The notes beneath the pieces are model-generated. The model worked only from the letters and a program-made list of their open reading frames with translations, was not told the DNA's origin and did not search any database. The translations under genes and the position numbers were made by a program. Positions 37,352 through 47,310 of a stretch of DNA of 64,000 bases are shown here, in pieces. The stretch lies in contig NZ_CP121451.1 in the NCBI RefSeq assembly GCF_029689945.1, forward strand, positions 2,666,001 to 2,730,000. Reading direction: 5' to 3'. The stretch comes from Paenibacillus amylolyticus (GTDB lineage Bacteria > Bacillota > Bacilli > Paenibacillales > Paenibacillaceae). How positions within the stretch are numbered: position 1 is the stretch's first letter; each line of letters opens with the position of its first letter.

Positions 37352-37627
37352 ATGCAACAAACATTCAGAATTACAGACGAAGATGGTATCCACGCACGTC
37401 CGGCGACAGCCCTGGTTAATACAGCAAACAAATTCAAAGGTGCAGAATCCTTTGCAGAAGCTAACGGTAAAAAAGTAACTTTGAAATCCATCCTGGGTGT
37501 TCTTTCCCTCGGATTGGAACAAGGCGACACCATCAGCATCATCGTTGAGGGTGAAGGCGAAGCTGAAGCTCTTCAGGCTTTGACTGACGTTATGGTTAAC
37601 GAAGGGTTGGGCGAAATTAATGCTTAA
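37352..37627 (+). CDS. ptsH: phosphocarrier protein HPr
   Basis: Protein of 91 residues. The phospho-His is in [13 protein letters not shown] (residue 14, equivalent to canonical His15), and the HPr-kinase serine is in [13 protein letters not shown] (residue 45, equivalent to Ser46). HPr relays phosphate from enzyme I to PTS permeases and, as P-Ser-HPr, is the CcpA co-repressor. The start MQQTFRIT at 37352 matches the family; the 21 residues upstream do not. It overlaps ptsI by 8 bases. Confidence 0.95.
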   Translation: MQQTFRITDEDGIHARPATALVNTANKFKGAESFAEANGKKVTLKSILGVLSLGLEQGDTISIIVEGEGEAEALQALTDVMVNEGLGEINA

Positions 37628-39332
37628 TGTCTCCGGGATCGCGGCTTCGGCGGGTATTGCTATCGCCAAGGCGTTTATCTTGGAGCATCCTGACTACTCT
37701 GTAGAAAAACGCCAAATTACCGACGTTGACGCAGAGATCGCAAAACTCGACTCAGCTCTGGGCAAGTCCCAGGCTGAGCTTGAGGCGATCAAAGAGCGTA
37801 CTTTACAAGAGCTTGGCGAGAAAAAAGCTGAGATTTTTGCTTCGCATTTGCTCATTCTGAATGACCCGGAATTGATTGATCCGGTTAAAGCGAGTATTGC
37901 CGATAACATGATCAATGCAGAATTTGCTTTGAATGAAACGGCATCGCAATTTATCTCCATGTTCGAGAACATGAAGAGTGCATACTTGCAGGAACGTGCA
38001 GCAGATATGCGTGACGTTACCAAACGTGTGCTAAATCACTTGCTTGGTATCGACTTCATGAGCCCGGCTGAGATCAATGAAGAGGTGATCGTGCTTGCGG
38101 AGGATCTGACACCTTCCGACACGGCTCAATTGAACCGCCAATTTGTTAAAGGTTTTGCAACCAATATTGGTGGACGTACTTCTCACTCTGCGATCATGGC
38201 TCGCTCTCTTGAAATTCCGGCTGTCGTTGGAACCAAAGACATCTTGGCTCAAGCGAAACAAGGCGATATGATCATTGTTGATGGTCTGGATGGTCACGTG
38301 CTGGTTAACCCTACGGATGAAGTTGTTGCTGAATACCGTGCCAAACAGGAACAGTATGATGCACAACGTGCTGAGTGGAGAAAATTGCGTGATGAGCCAA
38401 CAGTAACCGTGGACAACGTTCATGTTGAACTTGCAGCCAACATTGGTACACCAAATGATGTAACAGGTGTTCTGGAGAACGGCGGCGAGGCTGTAGGCCT
38501 CTACCGTACTGAGTTCTTGTATATGGGCAGAGACAAGCTTCCTTCTGAAGACATTCAGTATAATGCTTACAAAGCGGTACTGGAAAAAATGGAAGGCAAA
38601 CCTGTCGTTGTTCGTACACTAGACATCGGTGGAGACAAAGAGCTTCCATACCTGGATCTGCCTAAAGAAATGAATCCATTCCTCGGTTTCCGCGCAGTTC
38701 GTCTGTGTCTGGACCGTCTGGATATCTTCCGTACACAATTGCGTGCATTGTTGCGTGCAAGTGTACATGGAAACCTGCGTGTCATGTTCCCTATGATCGC
38801 AACACTGGGTGAATTCCGTGAAGCAAAAGCTGTCTTGCTCGAAGAGAAAGAGAAGCTGGTTGCTGAAGGTATTGCTGTTTCTGACAGCATTCAACTCGGA
38901 ATCATGGTCGAAATTCCTTCGACTGCAGTTCTCGCGGATCAGTTTGCCAAAGAAGTGGATTTCTTCAGTATCGGAACGAACGATCTGATTCAATACACCA
39001 TGGCAGCAGACCGTATGAACGAACGTGTTTCGTATCTGTACCAACCTTATAACCCAGCCATTTTGCGTTTGGTTAAAATGGTTATCGATGCAGCGCATCG
39101 TGAAGGCAAATGGGTTGGCATGTGCGGTGAGATGGCAGGAGACGAAACAGCAATTCCATTGCTGCTCGGTCTTGGATTGGATGAGTTCAGCATGAGCGCA
39201 ACCTCCATTCTGCCAGCTCGTAGTCAGATCACCAAGCTGTCCCGTGCGGATATGCAGGAACTGGCTGCCAAAGCTCTGGATATGCAAACGGCTGAACAAG
39301 TCGTTGAATTGGTTCAAAGCATTCAAGCGTAA
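37620..39332 (+). CDS. ptsI: phosphoenolpyruvate--protein phosphotransferase (enzyme I)
   Basis: PTS enzyme I of 570 residues. The phospho-His is in [23 protein letters not shown]-binding and catalytic elements of the C-terminal barrel are [60 protein letters not shown] and MCGEMAGD. It autophosphorylates from PEP and passes the phosphate to HPr. The ATG overlaps the ptsH end, which suggests translational coupling. Confidence 0.96.
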   Translation: MLNVSGIAASAGIAIAKAFILEHPDYSVEKRQITDVDAEIAKLDSALGKSQAELEAIKERTLQELGEKKAEIFASHLLILNDPELIDPVKASIADNMINAEFALNETASQFISMFENMKSAYLQERAADMRDVTKRVLNHLLGIDFMSPAEINEEVIVLAEDLTPSDTAQLNRQFVKGFATNIGGRTSHSAIMARSLEIPAVVGTKDILAQAKQGDMIIVDGLDGHVLVNPTDEVVAEYRAKQEQYDAQRAEWRKLRDEPTVTVDNVHVELAANIGTPNDVTGVLENGGEAVGLYRTEFLYMGRDKLPSEDIQYNAYKAVLEKMEGKPVVVRTLDIGGDKELPYLDLPKEMNPFLGFRAVRLCLDRLDIFRTQLRALLRASVHGNLRVMFPMIATLGEFREAKAVLLEEKEKLVAEGIAVSDSIQLGIMVEIPSTAVLADQFAKEVDFFSIGTNDLIQYTMAADRMNERVSYLYQPYNPAILRLVKMVIDAAHREGKWVGMCGEMAGDETAIPLLLGLGLDEFSMSATSILPARSQITKLSRADMQELAAKALDMQTAEQVVELVQSIQA

Positions 39333-39408
39333 TGTAATTTTACGGGGTTTCCACCCGATTTTAAGGGTTTCTTTTTCCGATAAAAAGCTGCATTCATGCA
39401 GCGATTTT

Positions 39409-39447
39409 GCCGGTATCCGCGATATATTGTGGATATCGGCTTTTTTT
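39409..39447 (+). terminator. terminator of the ptsGHI operon
   Basis: Stem GCCGGTATCCGC/GTGGATATCGGC with an 8-base loop, followed by seven T. Confidence 0.85.
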
Positions 39448-39782
39448 GTTATGAACAGGACATTTTGATGCGAACTATAGTATGTAATCAAACCGTCTTC
39501 AAACCTCGGTCTGAGAACTGAAGGGTGACTAAACATGGCTAAAGTAGGCAAATATGCTGTATTCTGAATTGCAAAGCGGCGTTGTTCAGTGGAGAATGCG
39601 TAATACATAAGTGAAAGTGCAAAGAACTAAGAGAGGAGAGCAAAGGACAAAAGCTAAAGTATAAAAGCTAGGGAATTAGTACTGGGGGATGAGCTTTGGG
39701 CATAAAGGTGCTTACTGCTGCTAATGAATCTGAGACAACTTATTCGGGGAGTTGAAGCAATGGCAGAAATCTAAAGAACTGG

Positions 39783-39853
39783 AGACACGTTATGTCGGAA
39801 TATACAGCCGTTTTTAGCATTTTTGTGGGGAAATCAAGAAAAATAACGTGTCT
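39783..39853. repeat. 11-bp perfect inverted repeat with 49-base interior
   Basis: AGACACGTTAT (39783-39793) and ATAACGTGTCT (39843-39853) are exact complements. The pairing can extend outward with GAAC/GTTC after a small internal loop. No T run follows, so it is not a typical terminator. It may be a small mobile palindromic element of the kind scattered between genes in this group; only one copy is visible here. Confidence 0.45.
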
Positions 39854-39871
39854 GATGTTCCTAAGAATTGA

Positions 39872-40081
39872 AAAAGTGGGCCTGGGGGTCAAATAAGACA
39901 TCCTGGATTCGTTAGAACATTTTCTGACTTGGTACGATCCACGATCCGTCCCTCACAGGCGGGCTACCGAAAGTCTGGGCTCCATGACGTGGGCATTGTG
40001 TATACCTCAGAGCAGAGCTTGCCTACGATTGAGACATGTTATAACTGGATGTTTGGTAAGCATCAAGGGTGGCATCAGTAA
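39872..40081 (+). pseudogene. possible remnant open frame, 69 codons, no start codon
   Basis: Between two stops this frame reads without interruption and includes FVRTFSDLVRSTIRPSQAGY and YTSEQSLPTIETCYNWMFGK, which look protein-like in composition. There is no ATG near the 5' end and no ribosome binding site. I do not recognise the family. It may be the 3' end of a deleted gene or chance. Confidence 0.2.
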
Positions 40082-40097
40082 AAGGGGGAGGCAACAT

Positions 40098-40137
40098 AAA
40101 AAGCTCTTGCTGATTGGAATTACCAGCAAGAGCTTTT
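40098..40137. terminator. terminator of the gcvT-gcvPA-gcvPB operon
   Basis: Arms AAAAAGCTCTTGCTG and CAGCAAGAGCTTTT are perfectly complementary with an 11-base loop. On the minus strand the T run follows the stem, 20 bases after the gcvPB stop. Confidence 0.85.
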
Positions 40138-40156
40138 CGTGATAACAATGAACGAA

Positions 40157-41734
40157 TTAACTGCAAGCGCAGTTCAGTACAGGTTTGCGGGCCGCAGTAG
40201 TTTCATCCAGACGAGTCACTGGTGTTCCGTAAGGTGCGTTCAGGACCAATTCAGGTGTCTCTTCCGCCTCTTTGGCAATCCGTATCATCGTATCAATGAA
40301 TCCATCGAGCGTTTCTTTGCTTTCGGTTTCTGTCGGTTCGATCATGATGCATTCCTCCACGTTAAGCGGGAAGTATACGGTTGGTGGATGATATCCAAAA
40401 TCAAGTAATCGTTTGGCAACATCCAGTGTACGCACACCATATTGCTTCAATCCTCGACCCGACATGACAAATTCATGTTTGCATACACCTGGATATGGAA
40501 TCTCGTAGTAAGGTGCGAGACGGGCCATCATATAGTTGGCATTCAATACCGCACACTCCGATACACGGCGCAAACCTTCTGGTCCATAGGTACGAATATA
40601 GGCATATGCCCGCACCAGAATACCGAAGTTTCCGTAGTACGCTTTGACCCGACCGATGGATTGATCGCCTTCACGATCGAATGCATATATGCCATCTTCA
40701 TTTTTGATCACCATCGGTTTGGGCAGGAACGGAATCAAACGGCTCTTCACGCCAACGGGTCCGGCACCTGGTCCACCACCGCCATGAGGCGTACTCATCG
40801 TTTTGTGTAAGTTCAGATGCACCACATCAAAGCCCATATCACCCGGACGGGTAATGCCCATAATGGCATTGGAATTGGCTCCGTCATAATACAACAAGCC
40901 ACCCGCTTGGTGTACGATGGATGCAATCTCCTGAATATCTTTCTCGAACAAACCAAGTGTATTCGGGTTGGTCAGCATTAGAGCTGCCGTATCCGAACCT
41001 ACGGCTGCACGGAGTGCGTCCAGATCAACCAGTCCATCTGCGCGGGATGGAATCGTCACAGTTTCAAATCCTGCAACGGTTGCACTTGCAGGGTTGGTCC
41101 CGTGAGATGAATCGGGCACGATGACTTTCGTACGTTGCTCACCACGACCTTCGTGGTAGGCACGAATCATCATAAGTCCAGTCCATTCTCCGTGGGCACC
41201 AGCGGCTGGTTGCAGGGTTACCGCATCCATACCAGTCAGCCCCGCAAGGTCGTTTTGCAATGTATATAACAGTTCAAGTGCACCTTGAATGCTGGATTCA
41301 TGCTGGTACGGATGGATTTTGGCAAAACCATTATAACGTGCAACATCCTCATTAATCTTCGGATTGTATTTCATCGTACAAGAACCCAGCGGATAGAATC
41401 CGTTATCTACACCGAAGTTGCGGCGGGACAGCGCAGTATAATGCCTGATAACATCTACTTCGAATACTTCCGGCAGTGCCGCTGCTTCCGAACGGAGCAT
41501 TTCCCGGGGAATCAACGTATCAACAGCCTGACGAGGAACGTCACATTCTGGCAGGGAATAAGCGACACGTCCAGGGCTGCTGAGTTCAAAGATCAATGAT
41601 TGTTCCGGAGCAGGAGATAAGGTCTGTGCGCTGAAAGTTGTAGCTGTCTCAGATGAAGCCGGAGTGGAGACGGAGGCACCCATTTCCGATTGTCCTTGTA
41701 CCGTTGTTGTCGTTGTCGTCGTTTCCTGAGTCAC
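40157..41734 (-). CDS. gcvPB: glycine dehydrogenase (decarboxylating) subunit 2
   Basis: Second half of the split P-protein, 525 residues. The PLP-binding Lys is in [46 protein letters not shown] and [13 protein letters not shown] are P-protein signatures. With GcvPA it decarboxylates glycine and loads aminomethyl onto GcvH lipoate. The GTG start overlaps the gcvPA stop by four bases (GTGA). The first roughly 45 residues are an unusual Thr/Ser-rich stretch before the family start at [10 protein letters not shown]. Confidence 0.95.
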   Translation of the reverse strand: MTQETTTTTTTVQGQSEMGASVSTPASSETATTFSAQTLSPAPEQSLIFELSSPGRVAYSLPECDVPRQAVDTLIPREMLRSEAAALPEVFEVDVIRHYTALSRRNFGVDNGFYPLGSCTMKYNPKINEDVARYNGFAKIHPYQHESSIQGALELLYTLQNDLAGLTGMDAVTLQPAAGAHGEWTGLMMIRAYHEGRGEQRTKVIVPDSSHGTNPASATVAGFETVTIPSRADGLVDLDALRAAVGSDTAALMLTNPNTLGLFEKDIQEIASIVHQAGGLLYYDGANSNAIMGITRPGDMGFDVVHLNLHKTMSTPHGGGGPGAGPVGVKSRLIPFLPKPMVIKNEDGIYAFDREGDQSIGRVKAYYGNFGILVRAYAYIRTYGPEGLRRVSECAVLNANYMMARLAPYYEIPYPGVCKHEFVMSGRGLKQYGVRTLDVAKRLLDFGYHPPTVYFPLNVEECIMIEPTETESKETLDGFIDTMIRIAKEAEETPELVLNAPYGTPVTRLDETTAARKPVLNCACS

Positions 41735-43086
41735 AGTGATCCCTCCAATGCTCGTGCGAATTCGTCGATCTCTTCCTTACTGCGTCGTTCGGTAACAGCA
41801 ATCAGCATATGTCCGGCAAGTTCCGGATAATCACGTCCAAGTTCATAGCCGCCAATAAAGCCCGCATCCAGCAGTTTCACCTGAAGGCCATCCATGTCGG
41901 TTCCTTCAGGCAGCTTAATCACAAATTCATTGAACGTTGGGGCATTAAACGTCAGACTAACGCCAGGAATCGCAGTTAATGTATTCCGCGTGTAGTGGCT
42001 CTTTTGCAGATTCAGATCTGCGACATCAATCATGCCTTGTTTACCCATGATGGACATATAGACAGATGCGCTGAGCGCAAGCAAAGCCTGGTTGGAACAG
42101 ATATTGGATGTCGCCTTTTCGCGGCGAATGTGCTGTTCACGCGCTTGCAGTGTGAGTACAAATCCACGTTTGCCGTTGCGGTCCGTTGTCTGGCCTACAA
42201 TTCGGCCAGGAATCCGGCGCATATGAGGCTGGGATACGGCGAAATATCCGCATGTCGGACCGCCGAGTGAAGCGGCGATGCCGAGAGGCTGCGCATCACC
42301 AACGACGATGTCGGCACCCAGCTTGCCTGGGGCTTCCAGCAGACCCAGCGATAGCGGGTTGGCACTTACGACGAGCAGGCCCTTGTGCGCATGCACGAGG
42401 TCGGCAGCTTGCTTTACATTTTCCACGGCACCAAAGAAGTTTGGACTCTGAATCATGACAGCAGCGGTATCGTCTGAGATGGCAGCTTGCAGGGCATCCC
42501 AGTCCGTGACGCCATCCTTGAAGCCAATCTCAACAATCTCCAGACGCAGTCCATGTGCATATGCCTGCAGTACCTGGCGGGCTTCCGGATGAACGGTGCG
42601 GGATACAATGAGCTGTTTGCGACGCGTTGCCGCTGCGGCCAGATTCCCTGCTTCTGCAAAGGCAGTTGCGCCGTCATACATACTGGCATTGGCTACAGCC
42701 ATACCGGTTAATTCACAGATGTAAGATTGAAATTCGAAAATGGCCTGTAGTTCACCTTGGCTGATCTCAGGCTGATAAGGTGTGTAGGCAGTGTAGAACT
42801 CGGAACGTGAAATGACATGATTAATGACGGAAGGAACATGATGATCGTATATGCCTGCACCGAGGAAGCTGGCGTGTGTTTCGAAATTGGCGTTGGCGTT
42901 AGCCTGTTTGGACATGTGACGTGTCAGTGCGTATTCATCAAGCTTGGAGGATACGGGCAGCTCGCCTTGATAACGAATCTCTTGGGGAATGTCCTGGAAC
43001 AGTTCCTCCAGCGTATCCACACCGATGGTTGCGAGCATGGCGCTCTGATCCTGCTCGGTCATGGGAATGTAACGGTGCTTGCTCAT
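41731..43086 (-). CDS. gcvPA: glycine dehydrogenase (decarboxylating) subunit 1
   Basis: First half of the split glycine decarboxylase P-protein, 451 residues. [64 protein letters not shown] and GEAQPLGI-like [15 protein letters not shown] are typical. It lacks the PLP lysine, which is in GcvPB. Its ATG overlaps the gcvT stop (ATGA) and its end overlaps gcvPB, so the three genes form a coupled operon. Confidence 0.95.
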   Translation of the reverse strand: MSKHRYIPMTEQDQSAMLATIGVDTLEELFQDIPQEIRYQGELPVSSKLDEYALTRHMSKQANANANFETHASFLGAGIYDHHVPSVINHVISRSEFYTAYTPYQPEISQGELQAIFEFQSYICELTGMAVANASMYDGATAFAEAGNLAAAATRRKQLIVSRTVHPEARQVLQAYAHGLRLEIVEIGFKDGVTDWDALQAAISDDTAAVMIQSPNFFGAVENVKQAADLVHAHKGLLVVSANPLSLGLLEAPGKLGADIVVGDAQPLGIAASLGGPTCGYFAVSQPHMRRIPGRIVGQTTDRNGKRGFVLTLQAREQHIRREKATSNICSNQALLALSASVYMSIMGKQGMIDVADLNLQKSHYTRNTLTAIPGVSLTFNAPTFNEFVIKLPEGTDMDGLQVKLLDAGFIGGYELGRDYPELAGHMLIAVTERRSKEEIDEFARALEGSL

Positions 43087-44219
43087 GCTTGATCAGCTCC
43101 TTGAGTAGGTGTCTTTGACGTACGTGTCCGTTTGTGAAAAGGGGTCTTTACGACCTCGGCTTTCAATTTCTTGCCTCGGATCTCAATCTCAAGCGGGGTT
43201 CCCAGCGCAGCATATTGGCTGTCGATGAGGGCAAGCCCCAGATTGCGCTTCAATGTAGGGGATTGCGTACCGGTCGTCACTTCACCAATATGTACGCCTT
43301 CGGCGTAGATCGGATAGTGGGGGCGGGGAATGCCGCGCTCCAGGACTTCGATACCGACCAGTTTGCGGGCGGGACCATCATTTTTTTGCTGTAACAAGGC
43401 TTCGTGTCCGATAAAAGGTCCAGCATTCAGCTTCACAAACATGCCAACACCAGCTTCAAGTGGAGAGATGGTTGGCGATAAATCCTGTCCGTATAGGGGA
43501 AGCTTGGCTTCGAAGCGCAGTGTATCCCGGGCACCAAGTCCGGTTGGCACCAGTCCGTGACCTTCACCGGCTTGCATTAATCCATTCCATACTGCAGCGG
43601 CCTGATCTGCTGGTACATATAATTCAAAGCCATCTTCACCGGTATAACCGGTACGGGACAACAGCAATTTTACACCACATACTTCGGCATTCTGCACAAA
43701 ACGAAACGGTTCAATCGCCGATACATCCGTATCTGTAACTTTTCCGATAATATCTACAGCCAGTGGACCTTGCAGGGCGAGCAGCGCTGTCTGCTCCGAA
43801 TCGTTGCTCATGTTTACGCCAGGGATCAGGTGCTCTTGCAACCATGCCCAATCTTTGTCGATGTTGGAGGCGTTAACGACGAGCATATAATGCTGATCTT
43901 CCAGCTTATACACGAGCAGATCATCCACCACACCGCCATCGGGGTAACACATTAGCGTATACTGGGCTTGACCCGGAACCAGCGTGGTTACATCATTGGT
44001 CGTCATTTGTTGCAAAAAAACCTCAGCCTGCTCACCCTTTACCGTGAATTCGCCCATATGGGATACATCGAACAATCCGGCGCGTTCACGCACCGCTTCA
44101 TGTTCTTTCTGAATTCCACTGAATTGCACTGGAAGCTCCCAGCCTCCAAAATCAATGCACCGTACGCCTTCATATTGCTGATAGAGTGGAAAGAGTGGTG
44201 TTCTAAGCAAATCGGACAT
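43083..44219 (-). CDS. gcvT: glycine cleavage system aminomethyltransferase (T-protein)
   Basis: T-protein of 378 residues that transfers the methylene group from aminomethyl-lipoyl-GcvH to tetrahydrofolate and releases ammonia. Motifs are [28 protein letters not shown], the folate-site Asp in [28 protein letters not shown] and [12 protein letters not shown]. The ATG at 44219 follows GAGGTGA; the TTG just upstream is less likely. It is the first gene of the operon behind the glycine riboswitch, with about 215 bases of leader between them. Confidence 0.95.
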   Translation of the reverse strand: MSDLLRTPLFPLYQQYEGVRCIDFGGWELPVQFSGIQKEHEAVRERAGLFDVSHMGEFTVKGEQAEVFLQQMTTNDVTTLVPGQAQYTLMCYPDGGVVDDLLVYKLEDQHYMLVVNASNIDKDWAWLQEHLIPGVNMSNDSEQTALLALQGPLAVDIIGKVTDTDVSAIEPFRFVQNAEVCGVKLLLSRTGYTGEDGFELYVPADQAAAVWNGLMQAGEGHGLVPTGLGARDTLRFEAKLPLYGQDLSPTISPLEAGVGMFVKLNAGPFIGHEALLQQKNDGPARKLVGIEVLERGIPRPHYPIYAEGVHIGEVTTGTQSPTLKRNLGLALIDSQYAALGTPLEIEIRGKKLKAEVVKTPFHKRTRTSKTPTQGADQA

Positions 44220-44435
44220 CAAATCACCTCGTCATGGGCCGTCAAACGGCCGAATATGCAATCGTGGATCAATGAACCAAAGTATTTTTAAAATTTTTCA
44301 ACGCGAAGTCATTCACAGATAAGTATGGTAAGGCAGCTATGGCAGCGCCGACTGAATCCTGTTTTTCGTTTTTTGGGAAAAGGAAAAGGACAGGCCAAAG
44401 AATCGGCATGCCAAGTAGCACGCTGTATTCTAAGG

Positions 44436-44653
44436 CTCTGTCCCTTGTACCTGAGAGTTACCCCGCCGCCTTGTGCAGCAGGTTTCCCCTTGGGTGATCA
44501 TAACGCCCGCAAAGGGCGAATAGATGCTCTCCAGAGTTGCGTCCCGTAAAAGTCCTTTTGCCTGAGAGATTCACCTCCGCTTATCGGTGGTTTACTCCTT
44601 CGGCGTTACCTCATGTACGTCCCGAATCGGGTGGTCACGGGTAATCTCTCCCT
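44436..44653 (-). promoter_or_regulatory. tandem glycine riboswitch upstream of gcvT
   Basis: On the minus strand two aptamers follow each other. The first runs from GGGAGAGATTACCC through GCCGAAGGAG to AATCTCTCAGGCAAAAGGAC. The second runs from GGAGAGCATC through CACCCAAGGGGAAA to AACTCTCAGGTACAAGGGAC. These are the conserved elements of the two-aptamer glycine riboswitch, which in Bacillus turns on the gcv operon when glycine is plentiful. The expression platform probably lies in the 215 bases before gcvT, where GGCCGT-TTG-ACGGCC forms a hairpin just ahead of the ribosome binding site (44237-44251). Confidence 0.93.
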
Positions 44654-44705
44654 TTACATTCATCCGCGGGTATAACATAGTCCAATAAACACATTTACTC
44701 CTTTC

Positions 44706-44735
44706 ATTAAAACGTGAATCCACTGTTGATGTCAA
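44706..44735 (-). promoter_or_regulatory. candidate gcv operon promoter
   Basis: On the minus strand, TTGACA (44735-44730), an 18-base spacer and TTTAAT (44711-44706), about 55 bases upstream of the first glycine aptamer. Confidence 0.5.
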
Positions 44736-45006
44736 GAACGATATCATCAAAAATAATAAAAAGACGAATATTTATTATGTAATCAATGAAATTGTTCGTC
44801 TATTCAAAAAGATGACGCTTACTATTCTAATATTCACCAGTATATGTAGAAAGAGTGTATTCGGGTTACGGTCTGAGTGGGCAATTATCAAATAAATTGT
44901 GAGGTATCTTGACATTTTAATCCGAAATATCATACGCTATGTTCTGGGAAAAAGGTTAAGGTCAAAGAACGCATGCACTCATTAATGAAAAGCGAGGCGG
45001 ATATCG

Positions 45007-45398
45007 ATGAGCGAATTGAAAAGTGATTTCCTGTACAGTGAAGAGCACGAATGGGTGCAAACCGTAGGGAGGATACTGTACGTATTGGCATTACCGAGTT
45101 CGCTCAGCATCAGCTGGGTGACATTGTGTTTGTGGAATTGCCTGACCTTGAATCGAATGTAAAAGCAGAAGACAGCATTGGAACGATTGAATCGGTCAAA
45201 ACGGTGTCGGACTTGTTTTCTCCCGTCACAGGTTCCATTATTGCAGTCAATGATTCATTGCAGGATTCACCTGAACTTGTGAACAGTTCCCCTTACGAGG
45301 AAGGCTGGATGATTGAGATTCGTGTTGAGGGAGATCTGACAGCAGCATTGTCTACATTGATGAATGCAGACGCTTATCGTAAACATACGGAAGAATAG
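45007..45398 (+). CDS. gcvH: glycine cleavage system H protein (one frameshift)
   Basis: Lipoyl carrier protein of about 130 residues after repair. The lipoylated Lys is in GTIESVKTVSDL. The start MSELKSDFLYSEEHEWV at 45007 follows GAGGCGG. GGG at 45067-45069 should be GGGG, which joins WVQTVG to EDTVRIGITEFAQHQLGD. It shuttles the aminomethyl intermediate between P- and T-proteins. It is transcribed divergently from gcvT-gcvPA-gcvPB and does not sit behind the glycine riboswitch. Confidence 0.92.
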
Positions 45399-45465
45399 AA
45401 CCTACGAACTTGTACTTAATAACATATATTTTATAACATAATAAAATGAGCTATATATTGTTTCG

Positions 45466-45499
45466 ACCTGTGTGAGTCTGATGCTCGCACAGGTTTTTT
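45466..45499 (+). terminator. terminator after gcvH
   Basis: Stem ACCTGTGTGAG/CTCGCACAGGT with one G-U pair, then TTTTTT. Confidence 0.85.
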
Positions 45500-45541
45500 G
45501 TGTTTTTCAAGAATGATGTTGGATGAGGAGTGAAGCAGATT

Positions 45542-45661
45542 ATGGATGTAAATCATCTGTTTGGACCAAGCTATAGGGGAGAAAATGACGCTGGAAATGA
45601 CAAAAGTCATAGGCGAAAAAGACCTTGTGTACCAATGCTTTCAGCCATTATGCATCGATAA
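45542..45661 (+). CDS. possible 39-residue small protein
   Basis: ATG at 45542 is nine bases after GAGGAGTG and opens a 39-codon frame (MDVNHLFGPSYRGENDAGND..., basic C-terminal half). No family is recognised and no promoter is obvious. The good ribosome binding site is the only support. The rest of the 45500-45817 gap holds the candidate mtlA promoter. Confidence 0.2.
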   Translation: MDVNHLFGPSYRGENDAGNDKSHRRKRPCVPMLSAIMHR

Positions 45662-45722
45662 AAACGATTACATAACCTAATGTTGTCATCATTGTTCATG
45701 ACGAAAGTACGCTTTCATTTCA

Positions 45723-45751
45723 TTGAACAGGAGAGCATTCTCGCTTAGGAT
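45723..45751 (+). promoter_or_regulatory. candidate mtlA promoter
   Basis: TTGAAC (45723-45728), a 17-base spacer and TAGGAT (45746-45751). An imperfect dyad, GAAAG-TACG-CTTTC, lies about 20 bases upstream and could be a weak cre or an MtlR site. Confidence 0.4.
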
Positions 45752-45817
45752 TACAGCAGGGGAGAAATGATACCCCTTTCATAAATCATAATCACTTGAT
45801 CCAAGGAGGATAATACA

Positions 45818-47272
45818 ATGAGTAATTTGGACCAATCGTCCAATTCCAAAGGTGGGCTACGGGTAGGGGTGCAGCGTTTTGGCCGATTCCTGAGTGGTAT
45901 GGTCATGCCGAATATGGGCGCATTCATCGCCTGGGGATTAATTACGGCCATGTTCATTCCTACTGGCTGGTTCCCTAACGAGACGCTTGCACAACTAGTT
46001 GATCCAATGATCAAATATTTGCTGCCCCTGTTGATTGGTTACACCGGGGGTACGATGGTGCATGGTCAGCGTGGTGGTGTCGTGGGTGCCATTATGACCA
46101 TTGGGGTCATCGTGGGTAGTGATATTCCGATGTTCCTCGGTGCCATGATTGCGGGACCGCTGGCAGCATGGATCATCAAAAAGTTCGATAAATCAATCGA
46201 AGGTAAAGTTAAAGCCGGATTTGAAATGCTGGTTAACAACTTCTCAGCCGGTATTATTGGCGGGATCTTGGGGATTTTTGCTCTACTGGGCATTGGGCCT
46301 GCGGTAGAAGCGATTAGTAAAGTATTGTCTGCTGGCGTACAAGGTCTGATGAATCTGGGCTTGCTTCCGCTGGTCAACCTGATCATTGAACCAGGTAAAG
46401 TATTGTTCCTAAACAATGCAATCAACCACGGAATTCTGACACCGATTGCAACTGATCAAGCCAGAGAATTAGGACAATCTGTATTATATATGCTTGAATC
46501 CAACCCGGGTCCGGGACTGGGGATCTTGCTTGCTTACTGCTTCTTCGGACGCGGAATGGCCAAATCTTCTGCTCCAGGTGCCGTTATCATTCATTTCTTC
46601 GGGGGAATTCATGAGATCTACTTCCCTTACATTCTGATGAGACCGATTCTGATTCTTGCCGCAATCGCGGGTGGCGTTGCAGGTACATTAACATTCATGC
46701 TCACGGGAGCAGGACTTGTTTCAGCACCATCACCGGGCAGTATTATCGCATATTTCCTCTTGACACCAAAAGGTGGATACCTGCCGATGCTCGCAGGGGT
46801 GCTTGTAGCAGCAGTCGTTTCATTCCTGATTGCAGCAGTATTGCTGAAAACGGGTAAACAAAAGGACGAAGATCTGGAGTCTGCATCCAATCGGATGAAA
46901 GACATGAAGAGTCAAGGAACTGTGCCGAACGCTGGCATTACGGCTAATAATCATCTTCAAGCAGACAGAGCTGCAGAGGCTTCTTCCACAGTAAAAACAG
47001 ATGTGAAGAAGATTGTCTTCTCCTGTGATGCAGGCATGGGGTCGAGTGCCATGGGCGCTTCCATTCTTCGCAAGAAGATGAAGGCAGAGGGGATTGACGT
47101 TACGGTGACCAATACGGCCATCAGTGATATCCCGCAGGATGCAGATGTGGTAATCACACAACAAATATTAACCGATCGTGCCCGCTCTGTTGCGCCGAAC
47201 GCAGAACATATATCCATCGACAACTTCCTAAAAAGCCCGGAATACGATGCGCTCGTTGAACGTCTAAAGTAA
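45818..47272 (+). CDS. mtlA: PTS mannitol transporter subunit EIICB
   Basis: Mannitol permease of 484 residues: the EIIC membrane domain (about residues 1-340, with GGTMVHGQRGGVVGAIMTIG and FFGGIHEIYFPYIL) is joined to EIIB, whose phospho-Cys is in VFSCDAGMGSSAMGASIL. There is no EIIA; that subunit is the separate mtlF gene downstream. It imports mannitol as mannitol-1-phosphate, which MtlD oxidises. Good ribosome binding site AAGGAGGAT. First gene of mtlA-mtlR-mtlF-mtlD. Confidence 0.95.
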   Translation: MSNLDQSSNSKGGLRVGVQRFGRFLSGMVMPNMGAFIAWGLITAMFIPTGWFPNETLAQLVDPMIKYLLPLLIGYTGGTMVHGQRGGVVGAIMTIGVIVGSDIPMFLGAMIAGPLAAWIIKKFDKSIEGKVKAGFEMLVNNFSAGIIGGILGIFALLGIGPAVEAISKVLSAGVQGLMNLGLLPLVNLIIEPGKVLFLNNAINHGILTPIATDQARELGQSVLYMLESNPGPGLGILLAYCFFGRGMAKSSAPGAVIIHFFGGIHEIYFPYILMRPILILAAIAGGVAGTLTFMLTGAGLVSAPSPGSIIAYFLLTPKGGYLPMLAGVLVAAVVSFLIAAVLLKTGKQKDEDLESASNRMKDMKSQGTVPNAGITANNHLQADRAAEASSTVKTDVKKIVFSCDAGMGSSAMGASILRKKMKAEGIDVTVTNTAISDIPQDADVVITQQILTDRARSVAPNAEHISIDNFLKSPEYDALVERLK

Positions 47273-47310
47273 TTGCACGCATTCGTTTTCCCTGAGCCGG
47301 AGGCTGAGAT

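Larger units (their letters stand above)
39480..40097. other. about 0.6 kb non-coding region with gene-remnant character
   Basis: No convincing gene on either strand. The left part (39530-39780) is A/G-rich with short repeated words (AAAGCTA, AAAGTA). The middle holds the 11-bp inverted repeat listed separately. The right part has a 69-codon open frame without a usable start. The codon-like character of the right part and the lack of promoters suggest decayed sequence rather than a regulatory region. Confidence 0.5.

Noticed and set aside
38619..39608. 329-codon minus-strand open frame opposite ptsI
   Set aside because: Shadow of ptsI that also runs through its terminator; no supporting signals.
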